A stretch of DNA of 9,584 nucleotides from an uncultured bacterium (GTDB lineage Bacteria; Bacillota; Clostridia; Oscillospirales; Oscillospiraceae), in assembly GCA_905215425.1 (NCBI GenBank), contig CAJMQD010000020.1:1-9584 (forward strand), written 5' to 3'. This document shows positions 1 through 5,930 of this stretch, piece by piece. Each line of letters begins with the position of its first letter. The first letter of the stretch is position 1. The notes under the pieces are model-generated. The model saw nothing but the letters and a program-made list of their open reading frames with translations. It was not told the origin of the DNA and did not search any database. A program made the translations under genes and the position numbers.

Positions 1-788
1 CCGTGTGCATACACACAAGAAAGATATTCGACTCCTGCAAGGACAAAGACTGCATTGAGGACCTCCGGGTCTATCCCACCCGCTCCTCTCAGGCTGTTCT
101 GGATCAGGCCACCTGCGTTAAGGCGGGCCGGGCGGAGCTGCTGTACGCCTACATCAATGTAGAACCCATCAGTTTCAACAAGGGTTTCTATACCGTGGAC
201 GTTCGGTATTTCTATCGCATCAGCGGGGACGCCTTTACCGGGGCGGCCAGACCGGCAGAGTTTACCGGTCTGGCTGTATTCAACAAACGGGCGGTGCTCT
301 TCGGCAGCGAGGGCAGCGCAAAAGTGTTTACCTCCAACGCCATGGAGTATGGACAGGATGAGCAGGTACTGCCCGCAGTCAGTATGCCGTTGGCGGTAGT
401 AGAGTCGGTAGATCCCCTGATCCTGGGGATGAAGCTGACGGCCGTGGGGGACTGCTGTCCCTGCGACTGCGGCCTGACCGAGATCCCTGCGGCCATTCTG
501 GCCCAGTTTGCAGAGCCGCTGATCATGGAGGGGGGCATTCATCGCCTGTATGTGACGCTGGGACAGTTCTCTATGATCCGGCTGGAGCGGGATACGCAGC
601 TGTTGATTCCCGCCTACGACTACTGCGTGCCGGAGAAGGAGTGCAGCTGCGATGACGGCTGCTGCGAGGAGCCTGATCCCTGCCAAGTGTTCCGCCAGGT
701 ACAGTTCCCGGTGGAGGAGTTTTTCCCGCCCAATTCGCTGCCGACGTCGACCAACGGGTATCGGGAGGTAAAGGCCTGCTGCCGCTGA
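1..788 (+). CDS. Cysteine-rich conserved clostridial-type protein of unknown function (5' end probably cut)
   Basis: The reading frame runs from the window edge to a TGA at 786-788. A GTG at position 3 could serve as a start, but no ribosome binding site is visible in the two bases before it, so the true start probably lies upstream; the 261 residues counted from that GTG are a minimum. There are 16 cysteines, clustered as C12/C17 (SCKDKDC), a CCPCDC knot near residues 152-157, a C-rich stretch around 210-230 (CVPEKECSCDDGCC) and a terminal ACCR. The middle is a soluble beta-rich segment containing KGFYTVDVRYFYRIS and LFGSEGSAKVF. From memory this resembles a family seen in spore-forming Clostridia that begins with a 'DSCxDKDCxEDLRV' signature. 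No enzymatic motif or signal peptide is visible. The cysteine content would suit a cross-linked or metal-binding structural protein, for example of the spore surface, but that is only inference. It is separated from the next gene by its own terminator. Confidence 0.7.
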   Translation, partial: VCIHTRKIFDSCKDKDCIEDLRVYPTRSSQAVLDQATCVKAGRAELLYAYINVEPISFNKGFYTVDVRYFYRISGDAFTGAARPAEFTGLAVFNKRAVLFGSEGSAKVFTSNAMEYGQDEQVLPAVSMPLAVVESVDPLILGMKLTAVGDCCPCDCGLTEIPAAILAQFAEPLIMEGGIHRLYVTLGQFSMIRLERDTQLLIPAYDYCVPEKECSCDDGCCEEPDPCQVFRQVQFPVEEFFPPNSLPTSTNGYREVKACCR

Positions 789-796
789 AATAAGGG

Positions 797-824
797 TGAG
801 CCGTCCGCACGGACGGCTCATTTT
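797..824 (+). terminator. Rho-independent terminator after the cysteine-rich gene
   Basis: A perfect 10-bp stem (TGAGCCGTCC paired with GGACGGCTCA) closes a GCAC tetraloop and is followed by TTTT. It begins nine bases after the stop codon of the upstream gene and should isolate that gene from the lysis cassette. Confidence 0.88.
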
Positions 825-890
825 CATAGGAAAGCGGGGGAAAGGTGTACGGAAGAATACCAGATTGCCCCTGCCGCCGCCCTTTGTAGA

Positions 891-906
891 GCCCCGCTTG
901 CGGGGC
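891..906 (+). other. Small GC-only hairpin in the leader of the lysis cassette
   Basis: GCCCCG and CGGGGC pair perfectly around a CTTG tetraloop. No T-run follows, so it is not an intrinsic terminator. It ends seven bases before the Shine-Dalgarno sequence at 913-920 of the first cassette gene, where it could influence mRNA stability or ribosome access. Its function is unknown. Confidence 0.4.
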
Positions 907-928
907 CATGAAAGGGAGGGAAGCCTTT

Positions 929-1354
929 ATGAGCTGCTACGGTGCAAATTTTACGGTAAACGGAGTGAACGCAGGACTGGCCCTGCGGGGGCCGGGGAAT
1001 GGACGCTATCAGGTGGTGTTCGAGCGGGAACTGGCCACTCTGGAACAGGTGGAGGCCATCAACTGGAACACGCCGGAGATCCATGGTGAGTGTATCCTGC
1101 CCAAGGGGTACGGGTTTCAGGTGGAGAATATCACCTATGACCACGGGACGAAGGCGTATACCGTCCATCTGCGGGTGGAAAAGCAATATCTGGGGGATGT
1201 GACCGGCTATCAGGTCCAGCTTGCCCAGATGCAGGACAGACTGACGGAAAAGGACCAGGAACTGGAGAGCGTGAGCGGTCAGCTGGCAGAGGCGGACGAG
1301 CAGATCATAGCGCTGTATGAGAAACTCGCCGGAGGACAGGAGGTGTCGGAATGA
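929..1354 (+). CDS. Phage-type protein with C-terminal coiled coil, first gene of the lysis cassette
   Basis: The 141-residue product has a globular N-terminal part (about 1-95, containing LEQVEAINWNTPEIHGEC and LPKGYGFQVE) and a C-terminal heptad-rich helix (about 97-133) typical of a coiled coil. I chose ATG 929 over the in-frame ATG at 908 because AGGGAGGG at 913-920 lies eight bases before 929, whereas 908 follows a hairpin and has no ribosome binding site. The gene overlaps the next by ATGA, so the two are probably translated together. It sits where clostridial prophages often carry a small protein between tail-fibre genes and the lysis genes. I do not know its role; a tail-tip accessory protein or an assembly scaffold is conceivable. 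There is no signal peptide or membrane segment. Confidence 0.8.
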   Translation: MSCYGANFTVNGVNAGLALRGPGNGRYQVVFERELATLEQVEAINWNTPEIHGECILPKGYGFQVENITYDHGTKAYTVHLRVEKQYLGDVTGYQVQLAQMQDRLTEKDQELESVSGQLAEADEQIIALYEKLAGGQEVSE

Positions 1355-1536
1355 ATCGGAATGTGATTGCGAAAGCCTATTGGCGGGCCATTAAGAGAGG
1401 AAGCCGAGGGATGGCTTCGCTGCCGGAGGAGATCAGACCCTATGTGCTCCTGTTGGCTCAGAGCGAATTGGAGCAGGGGCGGATCACCCAGGAGGAGTAT
1501 GACAGCTGGACAGGCGGAGAGGTGAGCAGCCGATGA
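1351..1536 (+). CDS. XkdX/CD1375-like small phage protein
   Basis: This 61-residue basic protein has a helical N-terminus (AKAYWRAIKRG) and ends in a stretch resembling the 'GKITxEEYxxITG' tail of XkdX-like phage proteins (here GRITQEEYDSWTG). Such proteins are found between tail and lysis genes in many Firmicutes prophages and have no defined biochemical role. The start codon overlaps the stop of the upstream gene (ATGA) and the stop overlaps the next start in the same way, indicating translational coupling. The XkdX assignment rests on length, position and the C-terminal motif only. Confidence 0.75.
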   Translation: MNRNVIAKAYWRAIKRGSRGMASLPEEIRPYVLLLAQSELEQGRITQEEYDSWTGGEVSSR

Positions 1537-1751
1537 CAGAGGCTGTGCTGGTGGCGATGATCACAGGGGGCTTGACGCTGCTGGGGGTCATCATCGCCAA
1601 CGGGAAGACGCAGGCTGTGACAGAGGCCAAATTGGAGGAGCTGACCCGGGAGGTGCGGGAGCACAATAACTTTGCCCGGCGGATGCCGGTGGTGGAGGAA
1701 CAGATCAAGGTGCTGAACCACCGGGTGCAGGACCTGGAGGCGGAAAAATGA
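1533..1751 (+). CDS. Membrane-anchored coiled-coil protein, XhlA-like lysis accessory
   Basis: The 72-residue product has one N-terminal hydrophobic segment (about residues 4-22, VLVAMITGGLTLLGVIIAN) followed by a polar helix with heptad character to the end (LEELTREVREHNNFARRM, then VVEEQIKVLNHRVQDLEAE). One membrane span plus a coiled coil next to a holin resembles XhlA-type accessory proteins of phage lysis modules, although XhlA itself carries its membrane span at the C-terminus, so the topology here is reversed. It might tune the holin or act as an antiholin; this is inference from position. The gene is coupled by ATGA overlaps on both sides. Confidence 0.75.
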   Translation: MTEAVLVAMITGGLTLLGVIIANGKTQAVTEAKLEELTREVREHNNFARRMPVVEEQIKVLNHRVQDLEAEK

Positions 1752-2011
1752 AAAGAGGTCTGTTGTACAGACTGAAACAGGTGCCCCATCTGTTCAGTAA
1801 GGTGGTTGTGCTTTACTGTGTAGCTGTGGCCAGCGGGACCAGCCTGTGGGCCATGCGGATCTTGTCACGGACAGGACACGATCCGTCTGGCCTGCTGGCG
1901 GTGATTTTGGGCTTTTTCGGCGGCGAGCTGCTGTTGCTGTGTCTGAAAACAGTGGTAAGGCCGAAGGTAGGATCTGAAGGGGAAGAAAGGGAGGAGAACC
2001 GTGACGATTGA
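1748..2011 (+). CDS. Small two-helix membrane protein, holin-like
   Basis: An 87-residue protein with a basic N-terminus (MKRGLLYRLKQ), two predicted membrane helices (about 18-39 and 47-67) and a charged, acidic tail rich in Glu and Arg. Two helices with a short loop and a charged tail are what many phage holins look like, and the gene lies directly before a recognisable holin. I cannot assign it to a named family. It may be a second holin, an antiholin or another membrane component of the lysis machinery. It starts inside the upstream gene (ATGA) and its end overlaps the next start by 11 bases. Confidence 0.72.
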   Translation: MKRGLLYRLKQVPHLFSKVVVLYCVAVASGTSLWAMRILSRTGHDPSGLLAVILGFFGGELLLLCLKTVVRPKVGSEGEEREENRDD

Positions 2012-2303
2012 TGTGACCGCTGTGATTACTGCTCTGCTGACCTTGTTGGGGACGGTGATCACGGCCTTTGTGGTGCCCTGGCTGCGGTGCAGGACCAGCG
2101 CCCAGGACCGGGAGGAGCTGTTGGGATGGGTAGACCTGGCGGTGGCCGCCGCCCAGCAGGTGTTGTACTCCGCTCCGGGACAGGAGCGCAAGAAGATGGT
2201 GCGGGCATTTTTGAAGAGCAAGGGCTATGATGTGGACACGGACGAGGTGGACCAGGCGATCGAGGCGGCGGTGCTCCGCCTGCATAAGGAGCTGACCCAA
2301 TGA
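2001..2303 (+). CDS. Phage holin, LLH family
   Basis: The 100-residue protein has one hydrophobic helix (about residues 8-28, ending at a Pro-Trp) followed by a cytoplasmic helical domain. That domain contains WVDLAVAAAQQVL and GQERKKMVRAFLKSKGYDVD, matching the usual plan of the LLH superfamily 6 holins, in which a 'KK..V..FL...G..V....ID..IEAAV' tail is typical. The role is to form lesions in the cell membrane that release or activate the endolysin. The start is GTG at 2001, supported by GGGAGG about seven bases upstream. The stop overlaps the endolysin start (ATGA), so holin and endolysin are translationally linked. Confidence 0.88.
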   Translation: MTIDVTAVITALLTLLGTVITAFVVPWLRCRTSAQDREELLGWVDLAVAAAQQVLYSAPGQERKKMVRAFLKSKGYDVDTDEVDQAIEAAVLRLHKELTQ

Positions 2304-3076
2304 GGCTGCGGCGGCAGTATCTGACCCATAACGACTGCTATCAGGCGGGGCGGGTCATCGTGCCTCGGGGAGTGATGGTCCACTCCACCGGGGCGGATAA
2401 CCCCAGGGTGAGCCGTTATGTACCGGGAAACGAGCTGCTGGGACGCAACAAGGGGGAGAACCACTGGGACCGGCCGGAACTGGACAAATGTGTCCACGCT
2501 TTTGTGGGGCGCTTTGCCGACGGAGAGGTCGGAATCGTACAGACGCTCCCTTGGACCTGCCGGGGGTGGCACTGCGGAAAGGGCAGACTGGGCAGCGCCA
2601 ACAACACCCATATCAGCTTTGAACTGTGCGAGGACAGTTTGAACGATGGGGACTATTTCCATTCTGTTTACCGCCAAGGGGTGGAGTTGACAGCGGTGCT
2701 GTGTCGGATGTATGGCCTGAACCCCATGGCCGACGGCGTGGTTATCGGCCACGGAGAAGGGGCTAAACGTGGGATCGCCAGCAACCATGGGGACCCGGAC
2801 CACTGGTTCCGGCGGTTTGACCGGACTATGGACGACTTCCGCCAGGATGTAGCCCGGCAGATGGAGGGGGATGAGGAGATGACACAGGGGCAGTTTGACG
2901 CCCTGATGGCAGATTGGCTCCGCCGTCAGGGGGAGAAACCGGCGGACAGTTGGGCCGTGCAGCTGGTAGAGGCCGCTCAGGCCAAGGGGCTGACCGACGG
3001 GAGCCGGCCCCAGAGCTTTGCCACCCGGCAGGAGGTGGCTGTTATGGTGAATGCGGCGCTTAACGCCGTGAAATAG
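2300..3076 (+). CDS. Endolysin: N-acetylmuramoyl-L-alanine amidase (Amidase_2/PGRP type) with SLH-like tail
   Basis: This 258-residue protein is expected to cut the bond between N-acetylmuramic acid and L-alanine in peptidoglycan. The catalytic domain spans about residues 15-185. Candidate zinc ligands are H28 in MVHSTG and a histidine in the SNHGDPDHWF block (H163 or H168, with D165 or D167). WHCG (90-93) and NNTHISFELCED (101-112) are also typical of phage Amidase_2 enzymes. After a charged linker (about 186-200) comes a C-terminal domain (about 211-258) with W218, GLTDGSRP and F240, and a TRQEVAVMV helix, which resembles a single S-layer-homology repeat and probably binds the cell wall. 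There is no signal peptide, so export would depend on the adjacent holin. It is the last gene of the cassette. An internal ATG at 2879 with a good ribosome binding site may yield a separate 65-residue tail domain. Confidence 0.92.
   Translation: MRLRRQYLTHNDCYQAGRVIVPRGVMVHSTGADNPRVSRYVPGNELLGRNKGENHWDRPELDKCVHAFVGRFADGEVGIVQTLPWTCRGWHCGKGRLGSANNTHISFELCEDSLNDGDYFHSVYRQGVELTAVLCRMYGLNPMADGVVIGHGEGAKRGIASNHGDPDHWFRRFDRTMDDFRQDVARQMEGDEEMTQGQFDALMADWLRRQGEKPADSWAVQLVEAAQAKGLTDGSRPQSFATRQEVAVMVNAALNAVK
2863..2881 (+). promoter_or_regulatory. Possible internal ribosome binding site and start within the endolysin gene
   Basis: GGAGGGGG at 2863-2870 lies eight bases before an in-frame ATG at 2879-2881 (Met194). 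This start falls in the linker between the catalytic domain and the wall-binding domain. Use of it would produce a 65-residue C-terminal fragment. Internal starts at this domain boundary are known from several clostridial and enterococcal phage endolysins, but here it is a prediction from sequence alone. Confidence 0.45.
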
Positions 3077-3086
3077 ACGCAGAAAA

Positions 3087-3129
3087 CGCCCTCCCAGGCC
3101 GATAGGTTCGGTCGGGAGGGCGATTTTTT
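3087..3129. terminator. Bidirectional terminator between the endolysin and cls genes
   Basis: CGCCCTCCC (3087-3095) pairs with GGGAGGGCG (3114-3122). Inside it, GGCCGA and TCGGTC extend the stem with one G-T wobble and a bulged A. On the + strand a run of six T follows (3124-3129); on the - strand TTTT follows. It therefore can end both convergent transcription units. The T-run touches the TAA of cls. Confidence 0.88.
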
Positions 3130-4654
3130 ACATCAGCGGGGCGAAGATACGCAGGAAGTTGCGGTACAACCCCACCAGAGGACTGAGGTGCTTATACTGC
3201 CGCAGCTCAACCCTTTGGCTGACGGTGAGCGTCTGTTCAAAGTCCCGGCGGATGTCGGGGATACAGGGGGCTTCGCACAGCCAGACACCATCCTCGAAGT
3301 GGAGAAACAGACTGCGGTAGTCAAGGTTTACCGTGCCCACGGTGGCGTAGCGGTCATCTACCACGAAGTTTTTGGCGTGGATGAAGCCGGGGGTGTATTC
3401 GTAGATCTCTACCCCCGCCTCCAACAGGGGCGGGTAGTGGGCCCGGGTGACCTCGAACACATAGCGCTTATCCGGGATATGAGGGGTGATGATTTTTACA
3501 TCCACGCCTGATTTTGCCGCATTGCACAGGGCCGTGCTGGTGGCCACGTCGATCACCAGATAGGGCGTTGTGATATAGATATATTTTCTGGCCCGGGTGA
3601 TCATGTTCAAATAAACCGTTTGGGCTACCCGCTCGTTGTCCAGGGGGGTGTCGGTATAGGGCTGGACATAGCCCGTCCAGGGCTTTACCGGAAAAGGAGC
3701 GGGGCGAAAGCGGGTGAACTCCTCCTCCCAGCTGCAGATATGGTCCCACATGGACAGAAACATAACGGTGACGGACCAGGCGGCGTCCCCTTCCATTCGG
3801 ATGGCACTGTCTTTCCAGTGACCGAAGCGGACCTTTTGATTTACATATTCGTCGGCCAGATTGATGCCGCCGGTGTAGGCTACCTTTCCGTCCACCACAA
3901 GAAACTTCCGATGGTCCCGATTGTTCAGGCGCAGGGAGATCAGGGGGACAAACCGGTTAAACACCCGGCACTGGATGCCCCGGGCGGCCATCTGCTCGTT
4001 GTAGTTCTGGGGCAGGGTATACATACAGCCCATGTCGTCATAGATCAGGCGGACCTCCACCCCCTGGGCGGCCTTGCGCTCCAGAATATCCAGGATGCTG
4101 TCCCAGAATACGCCGGGCTCGATGATGAAGTATTCCAGAAAAATATATTTTTTTGCCCGCTCCAAATCCTCCAGCATCCGGGGCATTGTCAGGTCGCCCA
4201 AAGAGAAATACTCCGTCTCTGTATTGGTATAGGCCGGACAGTCGGCGTAGCGCTCCAGATACCGGGCCTGTCCGGCGGCATCCTCGCCCAACACCAGCAG
4301 ATCTTCCGCTTTGAAATCTTCCGCCAAGACTAGAGCGGATTTTTTGGCAATGTCCTGCATTCTTCGCACGGTGCGGCGAGGGACCCGTCCGCCGCCCACC
4401 ATCAGGTAAATCAACCCGCCGAACACAGGGAATATCATTACGACCATCAGCCAGACGATCTTGTATCCGGGTTCGCTGCGGCTGCCCAGAATAGCCAAAG
4501 CGGCAAGGATGCTCAGAGCAATGCAGGACCAGAAAAAGAAGCCGGTGTGCTCAGAGAAAAAGGAGATCAGCACCACAAAGGTGATGATCTGGGCCAGAAG
4601 GGCCAGACCCACCAGGACGGAGCGGTGGAATAGAAGATGAGACAGCTTTTTCGT
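3128..4654 (-). CDS. cls: Cardiolipin synthase (phospholipase D superfamily)
   Basis: The enzyme joins phosphatidylglycerol molecules into cardiolipin at the cell membrane. Counting from GTG 4612 (494 aa), membrane helices lie at about 3-20, 25-43 and 52-72, followed by two PLD domains with complete HxKxxxxD motifs: H234-K236-D241 (DHRKFLVVD) and H412-K414-D419 (IHAKNFVVDD). Both half-sites look intact. The start is the odd point. No ATG, GTG or TTG occurs in frame between the upstream TAA (4690-4688) and GTG 4612, and that GTG has no ribosome binding site. A perfect AGGAGGT at 4667-4661 lies six bases before an ACG (4654-4652). Starting there adds 14 residues (KKLSHLLFHRSVL and so on), which give the basic N-terminus expected of this family, for 508 aa. 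I used this end; the conservative alternative is 4612. The gene follows the phosphoesterase gene by about 33 bases, so the two are probably co-transcribed. Confidence 0.92.
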   Translation of the reverse strand, partial: TKKLSHLLFHRSVLVGLALLAQIITFVVLISFFSEHTGFFFWSCIALSILAALAILGSRSEPGYKIVWLMVVMIFPVFGGLIYLMVGGGRVPRRTVRRMQDIAKKSALVLAEDFKAEDLLVLGEDAAGQARYLERYADCPAYTNTETEYFSLGDLTMPRMLEDLERAKKYIFLEYFIIEPGVFWDSILDILERKAAQGVEVRLIYDDMGCMYTLPQNYNEQMAARGIQCRVFNRFVPLISLRLNNRDHRKFLVVDGKVAYTGGINLADEYVNQKVRFGHWKDSAIRMEGDAAWSVTVMFLSMWDHICSWEEEFTRFRPAPFPVKPWTGYVQPYTDTPLDNERVAQTVYLNMITRARKYIYITTPYLVIDVATSTALCNAAKSGVDVKIITPHIPDKRYVFEVTRAHYPPLLEAGVEIYEYTPGFIHAKNFVVDDRYATVGTVNLDYRSLFLHFEDGVWLCEAPCIPDIRRDFEQTLTVSQRVELRQYKHLSPLVGLYRNFLRIFAPLM

Positions 4655-4660
4655 AAGAGC

Positions 4661-4667
4661 ACCTCCT
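4661..4667 (-). promoter_or_regulatory. Shine-Dalgarno sequence that points to an ACG start for cls
   Basis: On the minus strand AGGAGGT is followed, six bases on, by ACG AAA AAG. It is the only strong ribosome binding site between the phosphoesterase stop and the cls coding region, and no ordinary start codon stands at the right distance. Confidence 0.7.
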
Positions 4668-4687
4668 GACCGATTTGAATACTGGGG

Positions 4688-5146
4688 TTAATCCATCTGC
4701 TTCAGCTGACAGCGGATGACGCCGTCATCTATCTCGACCACACCATAGGTTGCCCGGGCGGCGCCGGGATTCATAACCCAGAGGCCGTCCTCCAGCTGCT
4801 CGCAGTATGCCCGATGGGTGTGGCCGAACAGGAGAAGATCCGCATTCATGGCGCGGGCCCGGGCAATGGCGGCGCCGTAGCCGCTCTTGACGCCCCAGGT
4901 GTGGCCGTGGCCCATCAGGACCGTTTTGCCCGCCAAGGTGATGCACTTTTCCGGGGGAACCATGGTCCAGCCGTCGCAGTTGCCCGGCACCATGGCCACG
5001 GGGAGCATGGGGTAGGCGTAGGACACCTCTTCGGCATCATCCATAATATCCCCAAGGTGGATGATCTGCTGGGGCTTCTCTTTTTCAACAGCGTCAAGCA
5101 TTCTGCCCACGGAGCGGTGGGAGTCGGAAAAAACAAGAATTTTCAA
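4688..5146 (-). CDS. YfcE/MJ0936-family metallophosphoesterase
   Basis: A complete 152-residue calcineurin-like phosphoesterase. The metal-binding motifs are all present: D8 and H10 (FSDSHR), D33 (LGD), N56 (PGNCD), H80 (MGHGH), and H109 and H111 (FGHTHR). Members of this family hydrolyse phosphodiesters in vitro with Mn2+ or similar metals; the cellular substrate is generally unknown. The protein is soluble and cytoplasmic. The start is TTG at 5146, supported by AAGGTGA about six bases upstream and by the family N-terminus MKILVFSDSH. It precedes cls on the same strand, with its TAA in the same frame as cls, and is divergent from the three-gene cluster. Many clostridial genomes carry this gene beside rdgB/rph; here that context is absent. 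Confidence 0.9.
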   Translation of the reverse strand: MKILVFSDSHRSVGRMLDAVEKEKPQQIIHLGDIMDDAEEVSYAYPMLPVAMVPGNCDGWTMVPPEKCITLAGKTVLMGHGHTWGVKSGYGAAIARARAMNADLLLFGHTHRAYCEQLEDGLWVMNPGAARATYGVVEIDDGVIRCQLKQMD

Positions 5147-5189
5147 ATGAAGTCACCTTACCAATCAATGTGCATAGGATAGAGTATCC

Positions 5190-5212
5190 CCGCAGTGAGG
5201 CTTTCACTGCGG
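5190..5212. repeat. Perfect inverted repeat in the divergent intergenic region
   Basis: CCGCAGTGA and TCACTGCGG form 9-bp arms around a 5-base centre (GGCTT). The repeat lies 25 bases before the ATG at 5238 and 43 bases before the TTG at 5146, on the opposite strand. No T-run follows on either strand, so it is not an intrinsic terminator. It may be an operator for a dimeric regulator or an RNA hairpin in the leader of the downstream genes. Confidence 0.6.
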
Positions 5213-5237
5213 AAACACAGGGGCGGAGGGAGCAGCT

Positions 5238-5507
5238 ATGAAGCAGCAGGAACAGGGACACAGCGGAATCCCGGCGGACTTGATGAAAAATCGGGAGGCA
5301 ATCGGAAAACTGGCGCAGTCGGGACAGGCAAAGCGGCTGGTGCAGCTGTTGGACCAGTCGGGCGGCGTAAAGGCGGCGGCCCAGGCGGCTGCCGCAGGCA
5401 AGCCGGAGCAGCTGATGTCCATGATGAACCAATTGATGTCCACCCGGGAGGGGGCGCAGCTGATGGAATCCATCAGTCAGCAGGTGAAGCAGGCGGGGCT
5501 GGACTGA
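5238..5507 (+). CDS. Small conserved helical protein, first of a three-gene cluster of unknown function
   Basis: An 89-residue soluble helical protein rich in Gln, Met and Ala. No catalytic motif, signal peptide or membrane helix is visible. Its second half (about 56-87, PEQLMSMMNQLMSTREGAQLM and following) resembles the N-terminus of the next protein in spacing of hydrophobic residues. The start is well supported: GGAGGG lies about seven bases before ATG 5238. The next gene begins 30 bases after its stop. Similar small proteins occur in other Clostridia by my recollection, but no function is known to me. A role in sporulation is conceivable given the taxonomic pattern, but nothing in the protein proves it. 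Confidence 0.8.
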   Translation: MKQQEQGHSGIPADLMKNREAIGKLAQSGQAKRLVQLLDQSGGVKAAAQAAAAGKPEQLMSMMNQLMSTREGAQLMESISQQVKQAGLD

Positions 5508-5537
5508 GACAGGCAGCGCCGGAGGGGGATAGAGCCA

Positions 5538-5930
5538 ATGGCCGAGTTTGAAGAAAAGCTGAACAGCATCCTGGGGGACCAGAACGCCATGAGTCAGATT
5601 ATGGCGTTGGCCCAGTCCCTGTCCGGAGCAGGCAGTCCGCCGGCGGCGGCGGAGACGCCGCACCCGGAACCCGCTGCGGCTCCTCCGGCGGATATGTCCC
5701 TTGGCCTGAACCAGGTGGATCCGCGGCTGCTCCAGCTGGGAGGGCGCATCTTAAAGGAGTATCAGCGGGGAGAGGACAAAAACACAGCCCTGCTTTTGGC
5801 CTTAAAGCCTTTTTTACGGCAGGAGCGCTACGCCAAGGTGGACCAGGCGATCCAACTGGCCAGATTGGCCCGAGTGGTCAGGGTGGCACTGGAATCCATG
5901 GGGCAGACAGGAGGGGAGGAGCGTGTATAA
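5538..5930 (+). CDS. Conserved helical protein with Ala/Pro-rich linker, second of the three-gene cluster
   Basis: The 130-residue product has three parts: an N-terminal helix (about 1-31, FEEKLNSILGDQNAMSQIM and following), an Ala/Pro/Glu-rich linker (about 32-52), and a C-terminal helical domain (about 60-120) with NTALLLALKPFLRQERYAK and VDQAIQLARLARV. The C-terminal 'ALKPFLxxxRxxKVDxAIxLARLA' pattern is one I associate with small uncharacterised clostridial proteins, and it probably forms a helical hairpin for protein contacts. GGAGGGGG precedes the ATG at a normal distance. The end overlaps the next gene by eight bases, so the two are likely translated together. Function unknown. Confidence 0.8.
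   Translation: MAEFEEKLNSILGDQNAMSQIMALAQSLSGAGSPPAAAETPHPEPAAAPPADMSLGLNQVDPRLLQLGGRILKEYQRGEDKNTALLLALKPFLRQERYAKVDQAIQLARLARVVRVALESMGQTGGEERV

Noticed and set aside
3..17. A short inverted repeat, GTGTG and CACAC, at the left edge
   Set aside because: Arms of five bases at the edge of the window, inside a reading frame, are within chance expectation.
908..928. The earlier ATG at 908 as start of the first cassette gene
   Set aside because: It sits directly behind a hairpin and has no Shine-Dalgarno sequence, whereas ATG 929 has a strong one at the right distance.
3620..4333. A 237-codon open frame on the + strand opposite cls
   Set aside because: It lies wholly inside the cardiolipin synthase gene, whose two HKD motifs establish the true strand and frame; no convincing ribosome binding site or family match.
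5158..5185. A sigma-A type promoter (TTACCA, 16 bases, TAGAGT) before the three-gene cluster
   Set aside because: Both boxes deviate from consensus and similar matches are easy to find by chance, so it is not listed as a feature.
5094..5663. A 189-codon open frame on the - strand across the phosphoesterase start and the first cluster genes
   Set aside because: It crosses the divergent intergenic region and is Arg/Leu/His-rich in the manner of a shadow frame; the + strand genes there have good ribosome binding sites.
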